Assembly: GCF_900115195.1 (NCBI RefSeq)
Contig: NZ_FOVO01000016.1
Location: 1-64,000 of the forward strand
Direction of reading: 5' to 3'
DNA length: 64,000 nt
Source: Xenorhabdus japonica
GTDB lineage: Bacteria > Pseudomonadota > Gammaproteobacteria > Enterobacterales > Enterobacteriaceae
Of the stretch, positions 52,320 through 60,774 are shown piece by piece. Both the position numbers and the translations under genes were made by a program. The notes beneath the pieces are model-generated. The model was not told the origin of the DNA and ran no database searches. It saw only the letters and a program-made list of their open reading frames with translations. Each line of letters begins with the position of its first letter. Position 1 is the first letter of the stretch.

Positions 52320-53828
52320 ATGATGGCTGGAAAAATTGATATACTTCCTGCAACTCTCTCTAATATTATCAAAGGCCAACCGTTTAGTGTGCTTGTAACA
52401 GCGAGTGGTGAGTTAAATCTTAGTAAAGATACAGAAATCGATATCGTCAGTTCAACGGGTGTACATCTAATAAAGAAATTTCCAGGTATAGTTGTTAGAG
52501 CTAATTTTTCCCAACAAATGATATTCCTTGCGGATGACACTACTAGTGATTACAAAATCTCATTTACCGCGAAGACAACAAGCAAGCCAAACGGATCGGT
52601 AGACTATAAACCTGTCGACAATCCAGAGCTGATCCCAGATAGTTGTATACTGAAAGGTTCATCATCTTATCTGTATGACCCGAAGTCCGTTGGCTTATCT
52701 GGTACTCCCCCTGCACAAAACAACCCATTCATTCAGGCGTCAATTAATCCGATGATAATTGGTGGTGGTCCAATTTCGAAATATGAAATTCAGCTTCGTA
52801 CAACGGCTCCTGTGCGGATATTTAGGATGGATGATACTGAAATTTTATCTTATAAAACTGACTCTCAAAATCAGTATTATGACTTTTTGATTGATAAGCC
52901 ATCAACAGAAGCTGTTAATCTTAAAATATACGCCACTCAAGGTATCGATCAATTCATCAGACTTGAGACAATATTCAGCAAGAGGGAATACAACCAAAGA
53001 CAAACTCTATTTATTGCTACTTCTCCAATTACTCCTTCCAATGATTTTGATCCACCGAGCATTCAGGAAACCTATCAATCCTCAACTTTAACAAGGCCGG
53101 ATCAACCCGGTTATTTCCATTTCATGGTCCCGCAGAATAATTACTTACGTCCCGGTAATTTCTTAATCGGATTTTTGACGAATGACGATAAAAACCTTTA
53201 TAAAAAAGAGCTGGTCTTCGGGGAGCTAACGGTTGCCGAAGATGGATATTTTAAATTTAGAGTTGATTATAGCGATATGTATGACGGTATCAATTTTATC
53301 AGCTATGTTACTCTTGACAACACCGGCAACCCGATTGGCTCTGAACCCAATTATATAGGTTATGAGAGCGGCGGTAATAAAAACCCAAATCCCGATGACC
53401 CAAGCCGGACTCTGGTTGCACCGGAAGTATATGACCAGTGGGGTCGATATATCGGTATACATGAGGCAGTAAATATCAACAGCATCGGTACAAAAGGAAT
53501 TGAGGTTTGGCTGCCAGTAGCCCCTAATGATCCGAATAAAATCGCCGTGGGTGATTCGATCACGATTAAAGCCTATATTTCATACTGCGTTGATATGAAA
53601 ACACCGGTACGTCAACTGCCAATCGTGGTTGTTGATAATTACGTTGTACAACATCCCGACGTAGATAGCGGTTATTACAAGCATACCATTAAGGCCGATA
53701 AACTCATGGGTTATGACACAGCGAAGGATGCTTATGAGGGTTCGATTTCAATAGACTACAGCCGTCTTGCCCAGAACCAGAAATCACAAATTTTTGCCAG
53801 AGGATTCGACACGTTTGTACCTGAATAG
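52320..53828 (+). CDS. Unknown 502-residue protein, first gene of a three-gene operon
   Basis: The start has AAAGGAG seven bases before the ATG. There is no signal peptide and no membrane helix. Several beta-sandwich-like stretches are suggested (PATLSNIIKGQPFSVLVTAS; YEIQLRTTAPVRIFRMDDTE; KIAVGDSITIKAYISYCVDM). The last segment resembles Ig-like repeats that recur in the next gene. The LKKFPGIVVRANFSQQ and DNPELIPDSCILKGSS parts match nothing I recognise. Followed after 64 bp by the Ig-like gene. Confidence 0.6.
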   Translation: MMAGKIDILPATLSNIIKGQPFSVLVTASGELNLSKDTEIDIVSSTGVHLIKKFPGIVVRANFSQQMIFLADDTTSDYKISFTAKTTSKPNGSVDYKPVDNPELIPDSCILKGSSSYLYDPKSVGLSGTPPAQNNPFIQASINPMIIGGGPISKYEIQLRTTAPVRIFRMDDTEILSYKTDSQNQYYDFLIDKPSTEAVNLKIYATQGIDQFIRLETIFSKREYNQRQTLFIATSPITPSNDFDPPSIQETYQSSTLTRPDQPGYFHFMVPQNNYLRPGNFLIGFLTNDDKNLYKKELVFGELTVAEDGYFKFRVDYSDMYDGINFISYVTLDNTGNPIGSEPNYIGYESGGNKNPNPDDPSRTLVAPEVYDQWGRYIGIHEAVNINSIGTKGIEVWLPVAPNDPNKIAVGDSITIKAYISYCVDMKTPVRQLPIVVVDNYVVQHPDVDSGYYKHTIKADKLMGYDTAKDAYEGSISIDYSRLAQNQKSQIFARGFDTFVPE

Positions 53829-53892
53829 CCAAAATATCTGACATGCTAATAATTACTGTTATTAGTATGTCTCCTTTTATCAAAAAAATGGT

Positions 53893-54876
53893 TTGTGGAG
53901 AGATAATCGTATGTCTATAAAGAAAGGCAGTCTTTCTGCTCCTCTTTTACCACAAAGTTACGATGGAATCATTGATGAATCGAAATTGGATCAATCCATA
54001 CTGTTGGTAAAAATAAACCGATATGAGGATGTTCATATTGGTGATACTATCATTGCTCATCTGAATAATTATATATCTTCGTTACCATATTATATGGTAA
54101 GTGAAAACCAAAATTCTTCAAATTATGAAATAACCATACCTTTTTCCACTATTCCTCTCGGTAGCTATGATGTGTTCTATACTGTCACCGATTCGTCAGG
54201 GAATTCATGGAATTCTGCAACTAACAGCGTCACAATTATAAAGTCAGACCCATCACCGCCCCCAATAATTGCCTCTCTGAAAGCCGAGTTCTTAGCTAAT
54301 GGTATTCCAGCTAATGGTTATACTCCGAATTCTGTACTCATCACAGCCTTAGATGAAAAAAAGAAACCGGTATCCGGTGTGCCAATACGTATTGTTTCCG
54401 ATGATGATATTTGTATTGCGCCGTCTTCCTGTGTCACAGACCAGAATGGGAAAGTTGCTTTTTATTCAACTTCAAGTGCTGATGGTATTTTCTCAATACA
54501 AGTATTATCGGGAGCCACATCAAATACGGTTGAGCTGTATTTTTCATCGGTTAATGAAGCAAGACTAGAAATAACCGGAAAAGAACAAATTGGCGAAGAA
54601 TATGAAGTAATTACAATTCAGGTTAACGATAAACATACGCCCGAGCAAATTAAAAACGCGGTCGTCTATTATAAAATAAATCTAGCCAACAATATAAGTA
54701 GCGCGCTAGAAATTGGCTCTAACCCCGAGACAATACGCTCAATGATCACAAATGAATATGGACAATTCCAAATAAACCTGAAAGGTAAGGTAGGAGGACA
54801 TTGTACTATATGGGTGACTGCTAATAATTATGTTGGAAGCGTGAAATATACTAAAGAACAATTAGAAGGATATTAA
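53893..54876 (+). CDS. Bacterial Ig-like (Big_1) domain protein, no signal peptide
   Basis: Start ATG 53911 (MSIKKGSLSAPLLPQSYDG) is more likely than 53893, having GGAGAGATAATCGT before it. Residues ~115-215 form a classic group 1 Ig-like domain (LKAEFLANGIPANGYTPNSV, then ALDEKKKPVSGVPIRIVSDD, DQNGKVAFYSTSSADGIFSI), common in invasins/intimins. A second similar domain with weaker signature follows (~215-320). There is no export signal, which is unusual for this domain. Confidence 0.65.
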   Translation: MWRDNRMSIKKGSLSAPLLPQSYDGIIDESKLDQSILLVKINRYEDVHIGDTIIAHLNNYISSLPYYMVSENQNSSNYEITIPFSTIPLGSYDVFYTVTDSSGNSWNSATNSVTIIKSDPSPPPIIASLKAEFLANGIPANGYTPNSVLITALDEKKKPVSGVPIRIVSDDDICIAPSSCVTDQNGKVAFYSTSSADGIFSIQVLSGATSNTVELYFSSVNEARLEITGKEQIGEEYEVITIQVNDKHTPEQIKNAVVYYKINLANNISSALEIGSNPETIRSMITNEYGQFQINLKGKVGGHCTIWVTANNYVGSVKYTKEQLEGY

Positions 54877-54878
54877 CA

Positions 54879-55271
54879 ATGGCTACGAAGGTACTTAAAT
54901 TTAGTGATATAAAAAGTGGGTGGTATATTTCGTATTTCTTTATGACAGAAGCTGATTATGGTTATACAGCGACAATACACGATGACAACACAACATACAA
55001 AAGTTGGACAAAACCCGATGAAGGAGCGGGTACTTTACATAGACATGCTGATACATTTCAATACACAGGATCAGACGGAGCACTTAAATGCACTGTTGAA
55101 TGTCCTGACAGTAATCGCCTTGATAATAGCTGGAATGAAGGTACGATACAGCCCAGTTCGGGATTTCCTATACTGGGAAGAGACTATTGTGCGGCGTTTG
55201 AGGATTATGGTGGCTCAATTGATTTCAATGACTTTTTTGTCTGTCTGGTCGGGTGGTCTCATGAAGGGTAA
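54879..55271 (+). CDS. Small unknown protein, last gene of the operon
   Basis: A 130-residue protein two bases after the Ig-like gene. The ending DYCAAFEDYGGSIDFNDFFV resembles the FED...DFDFND calcium-loop of DUF4114-like modules. The four Cys and high aromatic content suggest a compact secreted-type domain, but there is no signal peptide. Possible metal-dependent lectin or adhesin part; not proven. Confidence 0.58.
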   Translation: MATKVLKFSDIKSGWYISYFFMTEADYGYTATIHDDNTTYKSWTKPDEGAGTLHRHADTFQYTGSDGALKCTVECPDSNRLDNSWNEGTIQPSSGFPILGRDYCAAFEDYGGSIDFNDFFVCLVGWSHEG

Positions 55272-55310
55272 ACATCCATTTTACAATTAGTGAAGACCGC
55301 TAATGTTTTC

Positions 55311-55340
55311 ACCGTGGGGTATCATTCCCCACGGTTTTTG
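55311..55340 (+). terminator. Terminator of the three-gene operon
   Basis: ACCGTGGGG (55311-55319) and CCCCACGGT (55327-55335) with a TTTTTG tail. Confidence 0.75.
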
Positions 55341-55364
55341 TTAGTTACAGTGGCACTGACTTAA

Positions 55365-58300
55365 TCACCATGTCGTCTTTATGCCGATTTTGGCCTTCAG
55401 CTCGTAGCTGTCTGTAAAATTATTCAGGCTGGTGTTGGCTGAAGCCTGACCATAGACGGAAGATTTTCCATTATCCCAACTGTAGGAACCTCCTGCACCC
55501 ATGTCCCCCCAAATGCGGTCATTACCACTGATAAAGGCAACATCGGCAACGTTGGTCAAGTCATTATGACCCAAGACCTCCTGATTAATATTGAAAAAAC
55601 CATATAAGTGTGTGGCTTTTTCACCCTGACTCAAATCATCGTGCCACTTTTGCCGATAGTCTATCGTCGTGCCTACGCGAAATTTCATGCTCTCGCTTCG
55701 GTCAAAATGGATTTTGGCACCAAACGGATCATGGAACCCCTTCATATCTATGGAAGAGAACACCAGTTGTGCTTGTGGGGTCAATGACCATTCCTGATTC
55801 AAGTCAAGCCCTTGTCCTGCTTCCAGACTCAATGCATACCCCAGAGCGGATTTACTATTTCCCAAAGGCTGGCCGGCAGTCTTTGAATTCAGGTCGTTGT
55901 CAAAGTAGGTTATCTGGGCTAAGCCATCCAAATAAAACTTATTCTTGCCGTACCACGTACTTGTCGTACCAAGTGTATAACCGTTTGCACGAATGTGACC
56001 TTCACCATGCACAGAGCCGACGTTTGCATCAATATTCGAATATTGCAGGAAAATACCGCCAGTGACTGAACCCTGGTTATTTTCATAAAAACTCCTGTCC
56101 ACGCCAACCTGAGCACGGACCATGTTATAGGTGGTTGTATCCGCACCGGATGTAGAGACACGTGGCGACAATTTGCCATAAGAGGCTGTCATTCGCCCCC
56201 ACACCCCATTGGGCATTTGGCTTGTACTATCGTCTGTGCTGTCTTCACCAGCGGGGTTTCTGAACTCATCTATGCCAGGCACCTGATCCTTACGTCCTCC
56301 GGTGCGGTCACGCAGGGACTCTGGCGCATTCAGCGTCTGCAACATTTGCCCATAAGCCTCGTAAACACTAACGCCTGCCTGATAGTGCTGCGTCGGCTTC
56401 GGTACAGGCTCTGGGCTGGGTTTTGAACTGGTCAACGATGAGTGCAGATACCAGTTTTCATCTGAATTGTCGGTGCTATTCTTATAAAGACGGTAGGCAT
56501 AAGCACCTGCTACAATGGCTGGTTCACCCCTATAACTATAGTCACCAGCTAAAGTGAAAGTTCCGTTTGATGTACCTTTTACATCAACAACTTTGATACC
56601 TTTATTCGTCGGTGCACCTGTTCCACCGACATTTTTGAACATGAGATGAGTTGTACCCGATGTGCTGCCATTCACCACAAGTTTGTCAGTCTTTGAGTTA
56701 TCACCTTCCAATACAGTCGATAAACTCACCGTACCATTATTGCCATTATAGTTACCCGCAATTGTCAGCATACGCCCTACAGCTTTGTTATCTCCGCCCG
56801 CTACGACTCTGCCACTGTTATTTAAGGCGGAAATTGTCGTATTAAATCCCCCCATATCAAACGTACCATACTGCCCGATTGTATAGGATGACGCTGAGCT
56901 GAAAGACTTCACTGCTCCCTGGCGAAGTGTTCCCTTTTGTATTGCTGTCATGCCTGTATAGCTGTTAACTCCCGTCAGAAAGGTTGTTCCCCCCCCGTTT
57001 TGAACCAGTTTTCCCTTGCCGATGATATTGCCGCCAAATGTCACTTCGTCTGAACGGTTAAAGGCGAGTGTTCCTTCATTGCCTGTGACGACATTACCGA
57101 AGATATTGCCTGTCGTTCCGCCATCACCCAGCTGCAAGACACCCCGTGTCACTTTCGTATCGCCGGTGTAATTATTCTTCCCTTTCAAAACCAATGTACC
57201 GTAATCGGTGGTTTCAAGGGTCGCCGAACCCGTCAGGTCGGACTCAATCGTGGCAACACTGCCCGCCGTTGACTTATTGCCTATTCCAACACGAATTTTA
57301 GCGCTGCCTGTATTGTCATTTTTTAAAGCCAGCGGAGCGCCGGTGAGGGTGTAACCATCGGTGCTAAACTGCATGCCATTGACGGTGACCTGACCACCGC
57401 TATTATCTACCTGTACCTTTCCTGCGGTGCCGGAAAAGATGGCAAACTGGTCTGTATTGCTCCAACTGGCATTCGGCCGTCCTGCTTTTGACGTCCAATT
57501 ATTCTCTCCACCGACCTGCCAGACGCCATGACCACCATCAATAGTACCATTGTTATGTTTGCTGGCGTTCTCCCCATCCCAATAGTTCAGGATCATGCCG
57601 CCAGTATTGGTGAGATAAACTTTTTTGTCCCTGTTCGTATCGAGAGAGAGTGCCCCTGGTTCTCCGCCAGTGAGTGTCATTCCACTGTTTGTTAAGGTGC
57701 CGCTATAATTGAAGATATCGTATTCACCCGCTGAGAAACCGCCAAGATCGGTGATTTTAAGTGTTCCTGCCAGTGTCAGATCGCCACGGACATCAAATAA
57801 TGCAGGCACAGAAGTCTCCTTCGCCCCAAGTAAAACATCGACATTTGCACCGTGACCAAGAATAAGATCATGGCCAAATGTCAGGGTATTACCCTGCTTG
57901 CCGACAAGGTGACCGCCATTTTCAATGGTAGTGGTGCCCCCGATGATGCCGATACCCCCAACAGCCCCCCCATTTTTCACATTAAAGGTCGAAGCTGTTG
58001 TGCCCAGTTTACCGTCAACGACAAAATCCCCCGCCTTAACACTTGTTGATCCTGTAAAGGCAGAAGAATCCGAATTTAGCGTTGTGGCGCCAGTGTCAAT
58101 CTTCCCGATATGACCACTGCCGGAAATCACGCCGTCAAAACGGCTTGTTCCATTCAGATTCAGTGCCAGAGTGCCTTCAGATCCAATGGCGACTAAGCGG
58201 GTGTCCGGCTCATTGTTCCGGGTGTTAAACTGTAATGTACCGGCTTTAATATGAGTCGTTCCCGTATACGTATTCTGACCGTTCAGAATGGTCGTGCCTT

Positions 58301-59906
58301 TGCCAACGTGCTCTACGCCGCCAGCACCAGAGATGTTATTAGAAAAGGTAATATTGTTGTTATGGTCAAAGGCCAGCATTCCTTTCTGCCCGATTGTCAC
58401 CTTGGACGTGTTATCAATACTTCCCGTCGTCTCGTTATCGCTGAGTTGCAAAGTCCCTGAGTCGATTTTTGTCTCGCCGGTATAGGTGTTTGCCCCCGTC
58501 AAAATGGTCGTGCCGCTACCCACTTGGTGAACAGAGCCGGTTCCGCTTATGATGTGGCGATAAGACGTTTTATCTCTATGGTTGAAATGAAGGCTGCCTT
58601 TATTATTTATATCACTGGAGACGCTTCCTGTTGTGTGTCCGTCACCAAGACTTAACGCATTTCCTGATAATATCTTGACAGTTCCGACATTCATATTATT
58701 AGTAAATGTAAGGTTCAGACTTTCCGTCGTAGAGCCTTTATCCCCAATAGTAACAACTGAATCCTTCGACCCAGAGACATTGCCATTCAGGGTTGCATTC
58801 GGGCCAGACAGATAAAGACTGGCGCTTCCAAGCTCTACATTGCCATTAATCGTGCCTGCATTATAAATGCCATTGGTGAGGGTTCCCTTATTATTGATAG
58901 CGAATTTATCCCCTTGGATCACGCCTCCATCCAGATTCGTGATAGTATCAATAACCCCTTTATCTTCGATATAAATACCATTTCGCTTTCCACGTATGGA
59001 GGAGGCGTTGGTAATCTGTTTAATTTTGGATAATTTTGGGGGGGAATCAGACATGCCTTGCCCAGTTACTTGAATGGCATCCTGATCAGCCGTGATGCCT
59101 TTACTCCCAGACTGATTATTGAGGTTTTCGAGATACCCTCCTTCTGTAATAGCAATACCATGATTGGGTCCAGTCACTGTGCCATGATTATTAAAAGTAC
59201 CGATATGACCACCATTGCTGACATAGATCGTTCCGCCAGTAGAGCCTACAAAATTCCCCTGAGATTTCAACGCCCCGTGATTATCAAGCGTGTTTAGTTT
59301 TGCCATTACGACAGATATCCCATCAATCGATCCTCTCTCCCGATTAAAGATTGTATCTATGCTTCCTTTACTACTATTATTTTCGCTATTTTCATTCAAC
59401 GCATGACTGACCACTATTGAATAGAGTGCGGTATAAATATCTTCGGATTTGATTACGCCATAATTATCTAACGTGTCCATATGACCAGAAACCCATATGG
59501 CTCCTGAATTTCCACTCATGACACCATAATTAAGCAGCTTTCCGATAGAACCACTATAAGTTACTGTAACTCCACTGGTTCCTTTTAAAATTCCTTTGTT
59601 TTCAATGTGATCGACAGAAGTCACCGGAGCCATATCACTGTTACCGCCGACATTGACAGCACTGTATTTCAGATCGTATCTATCTGAGCTGTCCAACGTT
59701 TCTTGGGGGATATCAATTGATGCACCTTTATCTATAGTAAGGTTTTCGCCATTTGAGAGATTACAGGGTTCTGTCTCATTATCGGAAATGGTCGTTGTCT
59801 TCGAGAAACCGCATGATGATGCCGCTATTGCATTAACACTTATTCCAGGAAGAAACAAAGCTAATTTAAGAGCCATTGGCATTAAAGCTTGCCTGCATAT
59901 CTTCAT
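55365..59906 (-). CDS. Large type V autotransporter with PATR repeats
   Basis: About 1513 residues from ATG 59906 (MKICRQALMPMALKLALFLP), with AAGGGTGTCACTT before it; an ATG three codons upstream is possible. Signal peptide to about residue 30. A beta-helix passenger (~60-1180) contains repeated autotransporter-associated strands (GSGTTILTGANTYTGETKI, GKGTTILNGQNTYTGTTHI, GGGTTFLTGVNSYTGMTAI). A proline linker (SSKPSPEPVPKPTQHYQ) follows and then a 12-strand barrel (~1230-1513) ending in KAKIGIKTTW with terminal aromatic residue. It belongs to the AIDA/pertactin-like class; no protease triad was noticed. Likely adhesin or surface factor. Confidence 0.9.
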   Translation of the reverse strand: MKICRQALMPMALKLALFLPGISVNAIAASSCGFSKTTTISDNETEPCNLSNGENLTIDKGASIDIPQETLDSSDRYDLKYSAVNVGGNSDMAPVTSVDHIENKGILKGTSGVTVTYSGSIGKLLNYGVMSGNSGAIWVSGHMDTLDNYGVIKSEDIYTALYSIVVSHALNENSENNSSKGSIDTIFNRERGSIDGISVVMAKLNTLDNHGALKSQGNFVGSTGGTIYVSNGGHIGTFNNHGTVTGPNHGIAITEGGYLENLNNQSGSKGITADQDAIQVTGQGMSDSPPKLSKIKQITNASSIRGKRNGIYIEDKGVIDTITNLDGGVIQGDKFAINNKGTLTNGIYNAGTINGNVELGSASLYLSGPNATLNGNVSGSKDSVVTIGDKGSTTESLNLTFTNNMNVGTVKILSGNALSLGDGHTTGSVSSDINNKGSLHFNHRDKTSYRHIISGTGSVHQVGSGTTILTGANTYTGETKIDSGTLQLSDNETTGSIDNTSKVTIGQKGMLAFDHNNNITFSNNISGAGGVEHVGKGTTILNGQNTYTGTTHIKAGTLQFNTRNNEPDTRLVAIGSEGTLALNLNGTSRFDGVISGSGHIGKIDTGATTLNSDSSAFTGSTSVKAGDFVVDGKLGTTASTFNVKNGGAVGGIGIIGGTTTIENGGHLVGKQGNTLTFGHDLILGHGANVDVLLGAKETSVPALFDVRGDLTLAGTLKITDLGGFSAGEYDIFNYSGTLTNSGMTLTGGEPGALSLDTNRDKKVYLTNTGGMILNYWDGENASKHNNGTIDGGHGVWQVGGENNWTSKAGRPNASWSNTDQFAIFSGTAGKVQVDNSGGQVTVNGMQFSTDGYTLTGAPLALKNDNTGSAKIRVGIGNKSTAGSVATIESDLTGSATLETTDYGTLVLKGKNNYTGDTKVTRGVLQLGDGGTTGNIFGNVVTGNEGTLAFNRSDEVTFGGNIIGKGKLVQNGGGTTFLTGVNSYTGMTAIQKGTLRQGAVKSFSSASSYTIGQYGTFDMGGFNTTISALNNSGRVVAGGDNKAVGRMLTIAGNYNGNNGTVSLSTVLEGDNSKTDKLVVNGSTSGTTHLMFKNVGGTGAPTNKGIKVVDVKGTSNGTFTLAGDYSYRGEPAIVAGAYAYRLYKNSTDNSDENWYLHSSLTSSKPSPEPVPKPTQHYQAGVSVYEAYGQMLQTLNAPESLRDRTGGRKDQVPGIDEFRNPAGEDSTDDSTSQMPNGVWGRMTASYGKLSPRVSTSGADTTTYNMVRAQVGVDRSFYENNQGSVTGGIFLQYSNIDANVGSVHGEGHIRANGYTLGTTSTWYGKNKFYLDGLAQITYFDNDLNSKTAGQPLGNSKSALGYALSLEAGQGLDLNQEWSLTPQAQLVFSSIDMKGFHDPFGAKIHFDRSESMKFRVGTTIDYRQKWHDDLSQGEKATHLYGFFNINQEVLGHNDLTNVADVAFISGNDRIWGDMGAGGSYSWDNGKSSVYGQASANTSLNNFTDSYELKAKIGIKTTW

Positions 59907-59915
59907 AAGTGACAC

Positions 59916-60248
59916 CCTTCAGATAGCCTTAAGGTTAATGACATTCCAGCTGTCTTGATTGAGATAAATTAATCAGAAAAAGAAGACAATTTAGCTTTAT
60001 TATTGTTGACAAGTAATAAAAAGTCTAAAAAACTTCATTTTTTTTAAGGATAGAGGTATCAGTATTCCGTAAATTCAAGCTCGGTTTTTTAGGTTGGAAT
60101 GTATAAGTAATTGGATCGGCAGCGATTTCCAGAAGAAAACCAAATTGGCTGCGATGTCTTGAATACGCTATCTGAGAAATGTTTTTGAGCTGGTCAATGA
60201 CTGGGTTGAGTAGGCCGCAGGAACGTCAAGTTAACGGAGTTTGGTTAA
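59916..60248. other. Intergenic region upstream of the autotransporter
   Basis: AT-rich DNA with the promoter of the leftward autotransporter presumably between 59940 and 60060. A TTGACA string at about 60006 is on the plus strand. No gene is supported; the plus-strand frame at 60179-60418 overlaps the microcin terminator and gene. Confidence 0.4.
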
Positions 60249-60282
60249 AACAAAGTGTCGGTTTTGTTACCCGACACTTTGT
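60246..60282 (-). terminator. Terminator of the microcin operon
   Basis: ACAAAGTGTCGG (60250-60261) and CCGACACTTTGT (60271-60282) form a perfect 12-bp stem. On the minus strand it is followed by TTTAACC, closing the operon after the microcin gene. Confidence 0.75.
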
Positions 60283-60342
60283 AAGTGCTATTTATTTTAT
60301 TAACTTATCTGTTAATTTATATATAACATTATTTGTAATTTA

Positions 60343-60549
60343 CTATTTGACATCACCATTATTTATATATTTTACTCCATCTTCCAGAAGCTTCCAACCT
60401 TCGCTGGCAATTTCATAAGCTATGTGACCAAATCTTTTTACAGAGTCGCACACATATTTCTCCACTTCATGAAAGACTTCAGTGACACGTTCAATGATAC
60501 CCGCACCTGAAACACTATTAAGCAAGTTATTGTCAATTTCTTTCATCAT
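60343..60549 (-). CDS. Class II microcin-type bacteriocin precursor
   Basis: A 68-codon gene with AAGGA before tandem ATG codons (60549, 60546). The leader MKEIDNNLLNSVSGAG has the class II microcin form: acidic MxEI start, Leu-Asn-x-Val and a terminal GAG like microcins E492 and H47. Cutting after GAG by the C39 peptidase encoded in the same operon would free a 51-residue peptide opening IIERVTEVFHEVEKYVC. The mature part is predicted as amphipathic helices, carries one Cys, and lacks the Gly/Ser-rich tail of siderophore microcins. No similarity to a named microcin recognised. Activity is inferred from leader and operon. Confidence 0.8.
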   Translation of the reverse strand: MMKEIDNNLLNSVSGAGIIERVTEVFHEVEKYVCDSVKRFGHIAYEIASEGWKLLEDGVKYINNGDVK

Positions 60550-60594
60550 ATTTTCCTTTTGTTAAGGGTTTGAATAAAACAATTGCAATTTAAT

Positions 60595-60738
60595 TCATTC
60601 CAAAAAGATAAACATTACTGATATAGCATTAATTGTGCTATTACCGATTTTGTCCTCTTTAAGAATGAATGAAAAAATCAATATGGTAATAAATAATTGT
60701 TTAATATTCATTAAACCAACTGATTTTTTATTCTTTAT
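60595..60738 (-). CDS. 47-codon membrane mini-ORF starting at AUA, candidate immunity protein
   Basis: AAGGAGGT (60753-60746), the best ribosome site in the operon, is followed at 7 nt by ATA AAG AAT (from 60738), then an open frame to TGA 60597-60595. The product has a basic N-terminus (KNKKSVG) and two hydrophobic segments (QLFITILIFSFIL; AISVMFIFL). That is the size and form of microcin immunity proteins, and it sits between exporter and precursor genes, 36 bp from the exporter stop. The start is non-standard; an in-frame ATG at 60711 gives 38 residues but lacks a ribosome site. ATA could be a mutated or mis-sequenced ATG. Confidence 0.55.
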   Translation of the reverse strand: MKNKKSVGLMNIKQLFITILIFSFILKEDKIGNSTINAISVMFIFLE

Positions 60739-60774
60739 AAAAAATACCTCCTTAGGATATATTTATTTATTTCA

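Noticed and set aside
56100-58900. Many plus-strand frames across the autotransporter
   Set aside because: They are antisense shadows of repetitive passenger sequence; the minus-strand frame has signal peptide, repeats and barrel in order.
60179-60418. 79-codon plus-strand frame near the microcin gene
   Set aside because: It crosses the 12-bp microcin terminator hairpin and is antisense to the microcin precursor; no ribosome site.
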